The position numbers were made by a program, and so were the translations under genes. DNA of 64,000 nt from an uncultured Bacteroidales bacterium (GTDB taxonomy: Bacteria > Bacteroidota > Bacteroidia > Bacteroidales > WCHB1-69). Positions 20,213 through 27,994 of the stretch are shown piece by piece; positions within the stretch are counted from its first letter, which is position 1; the number at the start of each line of letters is the position of its first letter. The notes under the pieces were generated by a model, which ran no database searches, had not been told where the DNA came from, and saw only the letters and a list, made by a program, of their open reading frames with translations. The DNA is taken from contig CAMHNQ010000001.1 of the NCBI GenBank assembly GCA_946186495.1, forward strand, positions 48,056-112,055. Direction: 5' to 3'.

Positions 20213-20220
20213 CAAAGGTA
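20213..20220 (-). promoter_or_regulatory. -7 element for rplY
   Basis: Minus strand TACCTTTG, matching TAnnTTTG, 39 bases before the rplY ATG. Confidence 0.55.
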
Positions 20221-20275
20221 CGATTTTTTTCAATACCGCCGACCTGCATTCTTCAATTTTCACATGGCAATCGGT

Positions 20276-20746
20276 TCAGGCTTGCAATAATGCGACCGCA
20301 CGCTCGAGGAACTCGGCGTCGGTGTGGTCGAAGGCAGCCCGTCGGTCGCTGTCAATGTCGAGGACCGCGACAATGTCATCGTTCTGGAACACAGGGACAA
20401 CGATTTCGCTTTTGGAGGCGGAGGAGCAGGCGATGTGCCCGGGGAACTGCTCCACGTCCTCCACCACCACGGTGCGGCGTTCCTTCCAAGCAGTGCCGCA
20501 GACCCCACGCCCGAACCCGATGCGCGTGCAGGCGAGTGGCCCCTGGAAAGGCCCGAGGACCAACTCGTTGCCGACGACCCGGTAGAACCCCGTCCACCAA
20601 AACCCGAAAGTTTCGTGCAGCATTGCCGCCATGTTCGCCATGTTCGCGACGATATCCACGCTGTTGTCCATCACCGCCTGGATTTGCGGAAGAACGGAGG
20701 CGTATTTTTCTTGCTTGCTATTGCCATTGATGATTAACTCTTCCAT
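20276..20746 (-). CDS. msrC: Free methionine-(R)-sulfoxide reductase (GAF domain)
   Basis: 156 residues, one GAF domain. The active-site pattern is complete: RIGFGRGVCGTAW followed by GHIACSSASKSEIVVPV, supplying the resolving and catalytic cysteines. It reduces free methionine-R-sulfoxide, an oxidative-stress repair step. Length and motif order match fRMsr (YebR/MsrC) rather than sensory GAF proteins. The 234 bases upstream hold no gene I can support. They contain a short heptamer repeat (20899-20919). Confidence 0.9.
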   Translation of the reverse strand: MEELIINGNSKQEKYASVLPQIQAVMDNSVDIVANMANMAAMLHETFGFWWTGFYRVVGNELVLGPFQGPLACTRIGFGRGVCGTAWKERRTVVVEDVEQFPGHIACSSASKSEIVVPVFQNDDIVAVLDIDSDRRAAFDHTDAEFLERAVALLQA

Positions 20747-20898
20747 AATCGTTTCTGCTTAACCCCGCACTGCCGTCTTGCGCGGAGACTATTGATAAAT
20801 TTTCTTATGTGAAATGTTGTTCAACTTATCCTCCTTTATTCACGATATCAATCATTATGTTGGTCTCAAACGTTTTAAGATGAAAAGTTATTGTGAAC

Positions 20899-20919
20899 AG
20901 TGATTAGTGATCAGTGATT
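20899..20919. repeat. Three tandem 7-bp units
   Basis: AGTGATT, AGTGATC, AGTGATT in direct tandem between the last ABC gene and msrC. It is one of five places in the window with 7-bp periodicity. Confidence 0.6.
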
Positions 20920-20980
20920 TGATACAAGGAGTATGAATAATAGAGCTTATTGCACGACTCAAAAAAAACACCGCAGGAAG

Positions 20981-22066
20981 TTACAGCAGCACTTTCACCC
21001 TGAATCCCAGCTTTGTAGGCTCTTCGACAATTTTTTTGCCAAGTTCACGGATTATGGCCAGCGAGCTGAGGTCGACGCCTTCATCCTGTAGCGGGGATGT
21101 TGAAAGTCCCTTAATCATGAAGTCTAACGTCACGCGTTCCAATTGCTCGATGTAGGATAACCGTACCGTGAGTGGACGATAGTCAGCAAGGACAAGCAGC
21201 ACCATCATGTTGATGATCTGCTGCGCGGTTTCGATGACATCCGTGATGTTGTATTTGTTGCAGAACTGCAGGATCTTCGAGTGCATGCCCACGATGTCGA
21301 AGTCGTCTTCCTCTATGGTGAACCAGAGTTTGTAAATTTGTTGGACGAAGGCTTTTGTAGTGCTTCGGGTAGGATTTTCGAATATCTGCTGTGGTGTGCC
21401 ATCTTCATGAATTCTCCCTTCATTCATGAAGATGACGCGGGAGCTCACGTCGCGGGCGAACTTGAGCCTGTGGGTGGCGATGAGCATGGTCATCCCCTCT
21501 TGCGCGAGCTGCCGTATGACACTTTGCACCTCCCCGACCATGGAGGGGTCCAAGGCCGACAACGGCTCGTCGAAGAGCATGACGTCAGGGTGCATGGCTA
21601 AGCATCGGGCAATGGCGACGCGCTGTTTTTGCCCGCCTGAAAGGTCTGCGGGCATGACGGTGCTCATGTCGTCCATTCCAACTTGGTGCAGGTACTGCAT
21701 GGCTTCGCGCTCGGCCTCGGCCTGGCTGACGCCTTTCAGTTTCATCGGTCCAAGGGTGACATTCCCCAAGACATTCAGATGCTCGAACAGATTGAAGGTC
21801 TGGAACACCATGCCCATCCGCTGCCGCAACCTGTTGATGGGATAGCCTTTGGCGGTGATGTTTTCCCCCTCGAACAGGATTTTGCCGGAAGTGGGCGGGG
21901 TCATGAGGTTGATGGTCCTCAGCAAGGAGCTTTTGCCGCAGCCCGATGGGCCGATGATGCCGACCACTTCGCCCTTGCGGATTTCGCAACTGACATCCTT
22001 CAACGCATCGAAACTGCTGCCGTCGGGGTTCACAAATGTTATGCAAAGGTGTCTGATGCTGATCAT
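20981..22066 (-). CDS. Amino-acid-type ABC importer ATPase with C-terminal extra domain (system 1)
   Basis: 361 residues from ATG 22066, which overlaps the permease stop codon by four bases (ATGA). The GlnQ/ArtP-type ATPase covers about 1-240: Walker A GPSGCGKSS, signature LSGGQKQRVAIARCL, Walker B VMLFDEPLSALDP, switch His in ATHRL. About 120 extra residues follow from KAFVQQIYKLW. Their order of elements (PLTVRLSY, a FMIKG..SSP-like segment, and a closing LGFRVKVLL) looks like a degenerate RsbW/HATPase fold. This tail is shared with system 2. A regulatory role is inferred, and the transported solute is unknown. Confidence 0.82.
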   Translation of the reverse strand: MISIRHLCITFVNPDGSSFDALKDVSCEIRKGEVVGIIGPSGCGKSSLLRTINLMTPPTSGKILFEGENITAKGYPINRLRQRMGMVFQTFNLFEHLNVLGNVTLGPMKLKGVSQAEAEREAMQYLHQVGMDDMSTVMPADLSGGQKQRVAIARCLAMHPDVMLFDEPLSALDPSMVGEVQSVIRQLAQEGMTMLIATHRLKFARDVSSRVIFMNEGRIHEDGTPQQIFENPTRSTTKAFVQQIYKLWFTIEEDDFDIVGMHSKILQFCNKYNITDVIETAQQIINMMVLLVLADYRPLTVRLSYIEQLERVTLDFMIKGLSTSPLQDEGVDLSSLAIIRELGKKIVEEPTKLGFRVKVLL

Positions 22067-23562
22067 ATGTATAGCTTTATGGCGATTTTGAAGATGTAAT
22101 CCAGGAATTTTCCCATAATCCAGGAGAGAAAGAAATAGATGACTGTGATGAACAGGATCGGGAAAACGGCCTCGAAGGTGCGCGCGCGGATCATGTCGCA
22201 GGCGCGGGTGAGGTCCTGGATGGCGACATAGCCCACCACAGAGGTGTTCTTGATGAGCGCGACGGCCTCGCCCTTGAACTGGGGCAGGGCGCGCTGAAGG
22301 GCCTGTGGGCCGGTGATGTAGCGAAAGATCTGGACGCGGGTGAACCCCATGGCCTCGCCAGCCTCGTACTGTTGGACCCCCACCGCCTGGATGGCGTTGT
22401 CCATCGTGGTGGCAAAGGAGGATGCGAAGACCAATGTGAAAGCCACCACGGCGACGGAAACGCCGCTGGCCCCGACCATCACAATGTAGGCGAGAATCAT
22501 TAGCAGCACAACCATGGGAATGCCCCTGAAAAAGCTGGCGTATGTCATGGCAGTCATTTTGGCCCAGCGCCGTTTGCTTCTCCGCATCGACAGCAGCCCG
22601 GTACCGAGAATGCCGCCGAAGAGCATTGACAGCAGGGTGATTTCCAGCGTAACCTTGAGGCCACGCGCCAAGAAGATCCACCGGTTCTCCACCAAAAGGT
22701 TGCCTTCAACGGAGCCCTTGATGTCGGAAATCCCGGGTGCGCCGCCCGGCGTTTTCTGCGACAGGTCACGGACGAAGAAACCTCCGCGGTTGTAGAAGTA
22801 TACGTCAGTGAACGCCAGTTTCTTTTGGCGTTCCTCGGTTTTGAAGAGAAGGCCGCCTGCCATGTCGATTTTCCCCGCTTTCAGTGCGGGCACGAGTGCG
22901 GAAAGGTCGAAAAGCCGGTAGTGTACGGGGCGGCCGATGTATTCCCCGAAAAGATTGAGTATCTCGATTTCAAAGCCATACCATTTGTCTCCGATCATGT
23001 AGGAAATGGGGGCAGTCGAGTAGGAGGTGCCCACGACCAAGGGCTCTCCTGGGAGCGAGTCGCTGATTTCGGGCATGGTTATGCTCGTGTAGTCGGTGGC
23101 GGACCGCCATTTTTCGGTGATGGTCGCCAGCTCGCCAGAGGACTTGATCCGTGCAAGGAACTCGTTGAACTTGTTCACCAGGTCCTGCTCCGACTTTCGG
23201 CAGGCGAAGGCGCACGGATATTTTTCCTCCGTCACGAATGCAAGCTTCATGCCGTTCTGCCGCAGCACCGTGTCAGGAAAACAATCTTCGTCGTACAGGA
23301 TGGCATCGATACGGCCTTTTCGGAGCGAGGCGATAAGGTCGGAGAGTGAGGGCTGGCGCACGACTTGGAAATCCTTCCGTCCCGCGAAGTCGATTTCAAA
23401 GCTGCTGCCCGTCAAAGTGCCCACAACTTTGCCGTCCAGGTCCTCAATGGAGGAGATTTCCTCCTCAGTGTTCCCCTTCGTCGGCTTCTCGCATGAGGCG
23501 AGACAAAAGACGATGGCGAACAACAGGCATATGCTTTTCCATTTTATAAATGCGGTATCCAT
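22063..23562 (-). CDS. Solute-binding protein fused to amino-acid ABC permease (system 1)
   Basis: 499 residues. A signal ending in the lipobox-like CLASC is followed by a type-3 periplasmic binding domain (about 35-265; segments LDGKVVGTLTGSSFE and PLVVGTSYSTAPISYMI). The permease domain covers about 285-495. It has the His/Glu/Gln-type EAA loop near EAGEAMGFTRVQIFRYI and the opening LEITLLSMLFGGILG. Fused binding-permease proteins of this type are known for polar amino acids. The binding domain appears split into two lobes with a repeated look, so it could be two tandem half-domains. The ATPase follows with a 4-base overlap. Confidence 0.87.
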   Translation of the reverse strand: MDTAFIKWKSICLLFAIVFCLASCEKPTKGNTEEEISSIEDLDGKVVGTLTGSSFEIDFAGRKDFQVVRQPSLSDLIASLRKGRIDAILYDEDCFPDTVLRQNGMKLAFVTEEKYPCAFACRKSEQDLVNKFNEFLARIKSSGELATITEKWRSATDYTSITMPEISDSLPGEPLVVGTSYSTAPISYMIGDKWYGFEIEILNLFGEYIGRPVHYRLFDLSALVPALKAGKIDMAGGLLFKTEERQKKLAFTDVYFYNRGGFFVRDLSQKTPGGAPGISDIKGSVEGNLLVENRWIFLARGLKVTLEITLLSMLFGGILGTGLLSMRRSKRRWAKMTAMTYASFFRGIPMVVLLMILAYIVMVGASGVSVAVVAFTLVFASSFATTMDNAIQAVGVQQYEAGEAMGFTRVQIFRYITGPQALQRALPQFKGEAVALIKNTSVVGYVAIQDLTRACDMIRARTFEAVFPILFITVIYFFLSWIMGKFLDYIFKIAIKLYI

Positions 23563-23589
23563 TTGTCACCAATACTTTACAAGTGTTTG

Positions 23590-24675
23590 TTAAAGAATCA
23601 CTTTCAACCGAAAGCCCAATTTTGTGGGTTCTTCGACAATTTCCCGGGCAAGCCTGCGGACCGGCTCTGCCAGATTAGGGTCGAAGCCTTCACTTTGGAA
23701 CGGGGAACTGTCAATTCCTTTAATCATGAAGTCCAGGGCCGTGACCTCCTTCATTTCGCTATGAGTGAGGCGCACCGTGAGCGGGCGATAGTTTGTCAGG
23801 ATGTCCCGGATCATGCTTTCGGAGACGGCCTCCACGACGTCACGCTTTTCCGCGATGTTGTACTTGATGCAGAACTGCGCCATGGAGGAATGCATCCCAA
23901 GAAGGTCGAATTCCGGGCCGTCAACTTCAAACACCAACTTGTGGATGCGCTGCACAAAGGCCTTTGTGGCACTGTGTTCCGGCTCTTCAAAAATCTGGTG
24001 CGGGGTGCCGTCCTCGTGGATGTATCCGTCGTACATGAAGAAGATGCGGGTGCTGACGTCCCGGGCGAACTTCATCTCGTGGGTCACGATGAGCATGGTC
24101 ATGCCCTCCTTGGCCAGCTGTCGGATGACGCTCAGCACTTCGCCCACCATGGTGGGGTCGAGGGCGGAGGTGGGTTCGTCGAAAAGGATGACCTCGGGAT
24201 GCATAGCCAGGCATCGGGCTATGGCCACGCGTTGCTTCTGCCCGCCCGAAAGCTCCGACGGCATCGCATGGGCCTTCTCGGCAAGACCGACTTTGCTCAG
24301 CAATGTCATTGCCTCGTCAAGGGCTTCCTGCTTTGTGATGTCGCGCAACAACAACGGCACCATGGTGAGGTTTTCGAGGATGGAGAGATGCTCGAAAAGG
24401 TTGAAATTCTGGAACACCATGCCCACTTTCTGGCGCAATTTGTTGAGCGGATAACCCTTTGCAAGGATGTTCTCGCCGTCAACAATGATTTCCCCGGATG
24501 TGGGGGACTCCATCATGTTGAGGGTGCGCAAGAAAGTGCTCTTGCCCGTTCCTGATGGACCGATGATACTGATGACTTCCCCACGACGGATCTCGCAGTT
24601 GATGTCTTTCAACACTTGCAGCTTTGTGCCGTCAGGGTTGGTGAATGTCTTGGCCAAATGCTTTATGGTGATCAT
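23590..24675 (-). CDS. Amino-acid-type ABC importer ATPase with C-terminal extra domain (system 2)
   Basis: 361 residues, paralogue of the ATPase at 20981-22066. Walker A GPSGTGKST, signature LSGGQKQRVAIARCL, Walker B VILFDEPTSALDP and switch region VTHEM are intact. The extra domain begins near residue 241 (KAFVQRIHKLVF). It contains NYRPLTVRLTHSEM, FMIKGIDSSPFQSEGFDP and the invariant closing EEPTKLGFRLKVIL. Conservation of this tail between paralogues whose other parts have diverged argues that it is functional. The start codon is two bases from an eight-unit heptamer repeat that overlaps the 3' end of the preceding permease gene. Confidence 0.82.
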   Translation of the reverse strand: MITIKHLAKTFTNPDGTKLQVLKDINCEIRRGEVISIIGPSGTGKSTFLRTLNMMESPTSGEIIVDGENILAKGYPLNKLRQKVGMVFQNFNLFEHLSILENLTMVPLLLRDITKQEALDEAMTLLSKVGLAEKAHAMPSELSGGQKQRVAIARCLAMHPEVILFDEPTSALDPTMVGEVLSVIRQLAKEGMTMLIVTHEMKFARDVSTRIFFMYDGYIHEDGTPHQIFEEPEHSATKAFVQRIHKLVFEVDGPEFDLLGMHSSMAQFCIKYNIAEKRDVVEAVSESMIRDILTNYRPLTVRLTHSEMKEVTALDFMIKGIDSSPFQSEGFDPNLAEPVRRLAREIVEEPTKLGFRLKVIL

Positions 24676-24677
24676 TG

Positions 24678-24733
24678 TTACTTCGTGTTGATTACTTCGT
24701 ATTGGGTACTTTGTGTTGGGTGCTTCGTGTTAT
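24678..24733 (-). repeat. Eight tandem heptamers (4 x 14 bp) before the ATPase 2 start codon
   Basis: On the plus strand the units read TTACTTC GTGTTGA TTACTTC, then GTATTGG GTACTTT, then GTGTTGG GTGCTTC GTGTTAT. A 14-bp pair is repeated four times with substitutions but no indels. The repeat also encodes the last residues of permease 2. Confidence 0.75.
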
Positions 24734-26176
24734 CAAATCGAGGGATTTGCCGAGAATCCAGGAAAGGATGAAATAGATGAAAGTGATAATCAGCAGGGGG
24801 AAGAGCGCGTCGAAGGTGCGTGACCGTATGATGTCGCTGGCGCGGGTCAGGTCTTGGATGGCGATGTAGCCGACAATGGAGGTGCTTTTCAATAGCGAGA
24901 TAGCCTCGCCTTTATAGACAGGCATCACATTCTTCACCGCCTGGGGGGCGACGACGTGGATGAAAGTCTGCCATTTCGTGAGCCCTAACGCCAAGCCCGC
25001 TTCCGTCTGCCCCTTGCCTACGGCTGTTATGGCGGTGCGGAACATCTCGCTCACGTAGGCGGCGAAAATCAGTGCGAAGGAGACCACGGCGACAAAGGTA
25101 CCGCTGACGCCGGCCTGCGCGAAAATGACGTAGAACATGATCATCAGGAAGACAAGCATGGGGATGCCTCGCATGATGTTGATATAGGCTTCCGCCGCAC
25201 GCGACACCCCTTTGCGTTGACTCATGCGCAGACGGCAGATGATGGCGCCGAACAGCGTTCCTGACAGGATGGACAACACGGAGATCTTCACCGTCTCCCA
25301 CAAACCATCGGTGATGTAGCGCCAGCGGTTCTCGACCAAAAGATTGTTCTCGACCATCTTTTTCAAACGAGTTCCGAAACCGGCATTAACGGCACTGCTT
25401 TCGTCTTTCACAAAATAGGCAGAGCGGGAATTGAAGTGGCTGGACGGGAAATCCATCGTCTCACGCCTCTCCTCCGTGATGAAGACACCTCCGAGGAACA
25501 TGTCTATTTTGCCCGAACTCAGGGCTGACGGGCAGGAGGCAAAGGGGTAGTACTCGATGACAACGGGACGGCCTGCATAACGGCTGAAACGCTCCATCAG
25601 CTCGGGCTCGAAGCCTAACCAGACACCCCCAACATGATAGCTCACGGGCGGCATCTCGATGGCTGAACCCACCCGGATGGGTTTCCCCGCCGGCTTCGGG
25701 GGGAGGTCGGGCATCACGCTCTTCGTCGGATCCTCACTCAAAAACCACCGGTCGTGTATTTCCTGCATTTCGCCCGTGGCAATCAGCGAGTCGATGAAAT
25801 GGCTCAGTGAGTCGCAAAGCCCCTTCTCGTCCTTTCGCATCGGAAAGCCGCAGGGGAAAGCCTCGTCGCCGTAAAAGGCCACTCGGACGCCAATACGCTT
25901 CATTTCGCAGAGAGGGATGGAGCTGTCGTCCTCCACAAAGACATCGATTTTGCCTTTGGTCAGCGACAGCAGGGCATCGCTTGCAGAGTTGAATTTATGC
26001 AATTCGAGGTCTGTACGGGAAGAGAGTCTGAGATCGTGGGCTGTCCCTGTGCTTACACCGACCCTCAGTCCCGAAAGGTCCGCCTCGGAACGCAACTCCC
26101 TTTGCTGCCTCTGCTGAGAGCAACCCACCAGACACAAAACCATAAGGAGGAATGGGATTATTTTCGTGATTTTCAT
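24692..26176 (-). CDS. Solute-binding protein fused to amino-acid ABC permease (system 2)
   Basis: 494 residues, paralogue of 22063-23562. Signal with lipobox-like CLVGC, binding domain about 30-260 (SGLRVGVSTGTAHDL; KPIRVGSAIEMPPVSYHV), permease about 285-480 with ETVKISVLSILSGTLFG and the EAA-loop segment TEAGLALGLTKWQTF. The C-terminal tail (STQHKVPNTK) is encoded by the heptamer repeat and is probably not structured. Same-strand context places it after the alarmone hydrolase by 30 bases. A polar amino acid or related solute is likely, and specificity cannot be read. Confidence 0.87.
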   Translation of the reverse strand: MKITKIIPFLLMVLCLVGCSQQRQQRELRSEADLSGLRVGVSTGTAHDLRLSSRTDLELHKFNSASDALLSLTKGKIDVFVEDDSSIPLCEMKRIGVRVAFYGDEAFPCGFPMRKDEKGLCDSLSHFIDSLIATGEMQEIHDRWFLSEDPTKSVMPDLPPKPAGKPIRVGSAIEMPPVSYHVGGVWLGFEPELMERFSRYAGRPVVIEYYPFASCPSALSSGKIDMFLGGVFITEERRETMDFPSSHFNSRSAYFVKDESSAVNAGFGTRLKKMVENNLLVENRWRYITDGLWETVKISVLSILSGTLFGAIICRLRMSQRKGVSRAAEAYINIMRGIPMLVFLMIMFYVIFAQAGVSGTFVAVVSFALIFAAYVSEMFRTAITAVGKGQTEAGLALGLTKWQTFIHVVAPQAVKNVMPVYKGEAISLLKSTSIVGYIAIQDLTRASDIIRSRTFDALFPLLIITFIYFILSWILGKSLDLITRSTQHKVPNTK

Positions 26177-26206
26177 TAATCCTATATCAATTAGATGGTA
26201 CCTTTG

Positions 26207-26797
26207 TTATTGTTCGGGATTGCCGCACGCTGTGAGCTCGCCAAAGGTCTTGTCCAACAACTGGACGAACTCTTGGTAAGGTGGAGTAGAGGCAAGGTCG
26301 GAAAGGACATCGGCCAACAGGCGATAATACCAGGCGATGTCTTTTTTCCCGTTCGGGGCCTTGAAACGCTGCCAAAGCTTGTCGCCGGTCAGTCTGTAGT
26401 CCGCCGCGATGGTGCGGAGGTTGGAGAGCTTGTCGCCGAGAGCCACGGTCTTGCAGTCCCGGTCGGCAGAGGCCAGTAGGTCAACCTGCGCCTGTCTGCG
26501 ATCGCGCCATGAGGCGCTTTTGGGGAGCGGACAGGTTTCGAATTGCACAAGCCGGGCCACCCGTTCGCCAAACTGTTCGCGGATTTGTCCGAGTGTCACC
26601 CCAGTGTCTTCCACGGTGTCGTGCAAGACGGCGGCGGCCATCATCTCAGGGTCTGGAGTGAGTGATGCAACGATGGTGGCGGCTTCCATAGGATGGAGAA
26701 TGTAAGGGTACCCTTTGCCCTTCCGTTCTCTCCCGCGATGGGCGTCAACTGCGAATTTCACTGCCCTGTCAAATAAGTCCGTGTTGAAATCATTCAT
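26207..26797 (-). CDS. Small alarmone hydrolase (MESH1/SpoT-type HD domain)
   Basis: 196 residues, a single HD-fold domain matching the (p)ppGpp 3'-pyrophosphohydrolase pattern. His35 in PYILHPMEAA, the HD pair His59-Asp60 in AVLHDTVEDTG, Glu63-Asp64, and Asp122 in LGDKLSNLR line up with the metal and substrate ligands of MESH1, whose length is also similar. It should remove the 3'-pyrophosphate of ppGpp or pppGpp; MESH1-type NADPH phosphatase activity is an alternative. It lies 19 bases downstream of a small alarmone synthetase, giving a synthetase-hydrolase pair as in toxSAS toxin-antitoxin operons. Confidence 0.85.
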   Translation of the reverse strand: MNDFNTDLFDRAVKFAVDAHRGRERKGKGYPYILHPMEAATIVASLTPDPEMMAAAVLHDTVEDTGVTLGQIREQFGERVARLVQFETCPLPKSASWRDRRQAQVDLLASADRDCKTVALGDKLSNLRTIAADYRLTGDKLWQRFKAPNGKKDIAWYYRLLADVLSDLASTPPYQEFVQLLDKTFGELTACGNPEQ

Positions 26798-26816
26798 AAC
26801 TGTCTTTATGATTTAC

Positions 26817-27896
26817 TTATATGATGTTTGTCCGTTTCGCCTGTTCGTAAAGGCGGTCTGCCCGCTGCGCGTTGTAGGTGTTGTCGCCATAGAGGGCGGC
26901 GAAGAGCCGCACCAGTCCAGCCGCTCCGAATCCATGTTTGAGAATAAAGACGATGCACAGGTTCTGGAGCGCGGCAGACTTGGCCAGGATGTCGAGGCCG
27001 GTGCCAGCCAGCTGGATAAGGGCGAGTTGGTAGGCGCTTTCGCTATGTTCGTTGCGCATGCGTACGATGTCTCCGATAGTCTTCATCCCGAGATTTCGCA
27101 GCACGTTGTAGTAAGGCATGAGGCTGTCGTCGTAAAGCTCTGCTTGGTTGATGGCGGCCATCTTGTCTGCCAGGCGTTTGAAGGGGTTCAGAGAAAGGAA
27201 GCTGCGGAATGTGTCGCCGTTGAGCGGCACCTCGTCGAAATTGCCCGACGCCACGAGCGACTGCACGTTGCGGCGGTAGGCGTTGATTTCCTTTCGGATA
27301 TGGCTGAACTGCTCGTCGGCCAGCTCCAGCATCCCGGCCAAACGACTCATGTTCCGCTGGTATTCGGCGGGAATCTCGACATCACTCTTGTACCCCATGT
27401 CGTGGTACATGTTGGCCCACACATGCTGAAGGGTGCTGCGCATCTGCAGCTCAAAGCGCAGATGGTTCAGCTCGGGCACCTCGGGGTCGTGATACTGCGC
27501 TTTCGGGAGACGGCAGATGTAGTGCAGCGACATGTAGCCGAAACGGTCGATTTCCAGCATCTTGCGCTTGTCCACCGAGTTCTCCCAGTCAATCTCGAAC
27601 ATCTGCTCGGCAAGTGCGGAGATGACATCCACCTCGTCGCTGAAGAATGTGATGATGCGTACGCCGAGAATGTCGGTGATGTCGTCTAAGGTATTGTATT
27701 TGAAGCCTTTCAGCTCCAACTTCCCGGTCAGGCTCTTTTCCGTCTTGACACGGCCCTCGACGCCCGAGACCACGATCTGGTTCTTGGCCAAACGGTCGCG
27801 AAGCAGCTTTATGACAATGTCTTTCAGCTTTTTGAAAACAGGGAGCTTCTCGCGATATTCGTCGAGAATCATCTCACAATGGATATCGAGCTTCAT
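26817..27896 (-). CDS. Small alarmone synthetase-like RelA/SpoT-domain protein
   Basis: 359 residues. The synthetase domain is near residues 35-170. It includes a metal-binding Asp75 in DDITDILGVRIIT, the G-loop-like FGYMSLHYICRLP (119-131), and the catalytic Glu149 in FELQMRSTLQHVWA, with HDMGYK at 165-170. It transfers pyrophosphate from ATP to GDP/GTP, or, in the toxic FaRel branch, to other acceptors such as tRNA. Residues 171-359 are a helical C-terminal region without HD, TGS or ACT domains, so it is not a long Rel. The start codon is one base from a 4 x 7 bp repeat. The adjacent hydrolase could act as antitoxin. Confidence 0.8.
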   Translation of the reverse strand: MKLDIHCEMILDEYREKLPVFKKLKDIVIKLLRDRLAKNQIVVSGVEGRVKTEKSLTGKLELKGFKYNTLDDITDILGVRIITFFSDEVDVISALAEQMFEIDWENSVDKRKMLEIDRFGYMSLHYICRLPKAQYHDPEVPELNHLRFELQMRSTLQHVWANMYHDMGYKSDVEIPAEYQRNMSRLAGMLELADEQFSHIRKEINAYRRNVQSLVASGNFDEVPLNGDTFRSFLSLNPFKRLADKMAAINQAELYDDSLMPYYNVLRNLGMKTIGDIVRMRNEHSESAYQLALIQLAGTGLDILAKSAALQNLCIVFILKHGFGAAGLVRLFAALYGDNTYNAQRADRLYEQAKRTNII

Positions 27897-27897
27897 T

Positions 27898-27925
27898 GGT
27901 TATGGGTTATTGGTTATGGGTTATT
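27898..27925 (-). repeat. Four tandem heptamers before the alarmone synthetase start codon
   Basis: Plus strand GGTTATG, GGTTATT, GGTTATG, GGTTATT without interruption. On the mRNA this places ATAACC-rich repeats directly where a ribosome would bind. Confidence 0.8.
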
Positions 27926-27994
27926 GTATTTTTTGGGGCAACAGGTTAAGTGTAATTTCGGCACAGGGAAGCTTTTACGTGGGTTGACTGATTC

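Noticed and set aside
22067..22681. Upstream extension of the ATPase 1 frame
   Set aside because: It lies out of frame over the permease gene. The ATG at 22066 overlaps the permease stop in the usual way.
24678..24733. CRISPR array
   Set aside because: The repeat unit is 7/14 bp without spacers, and no cas genes are present.
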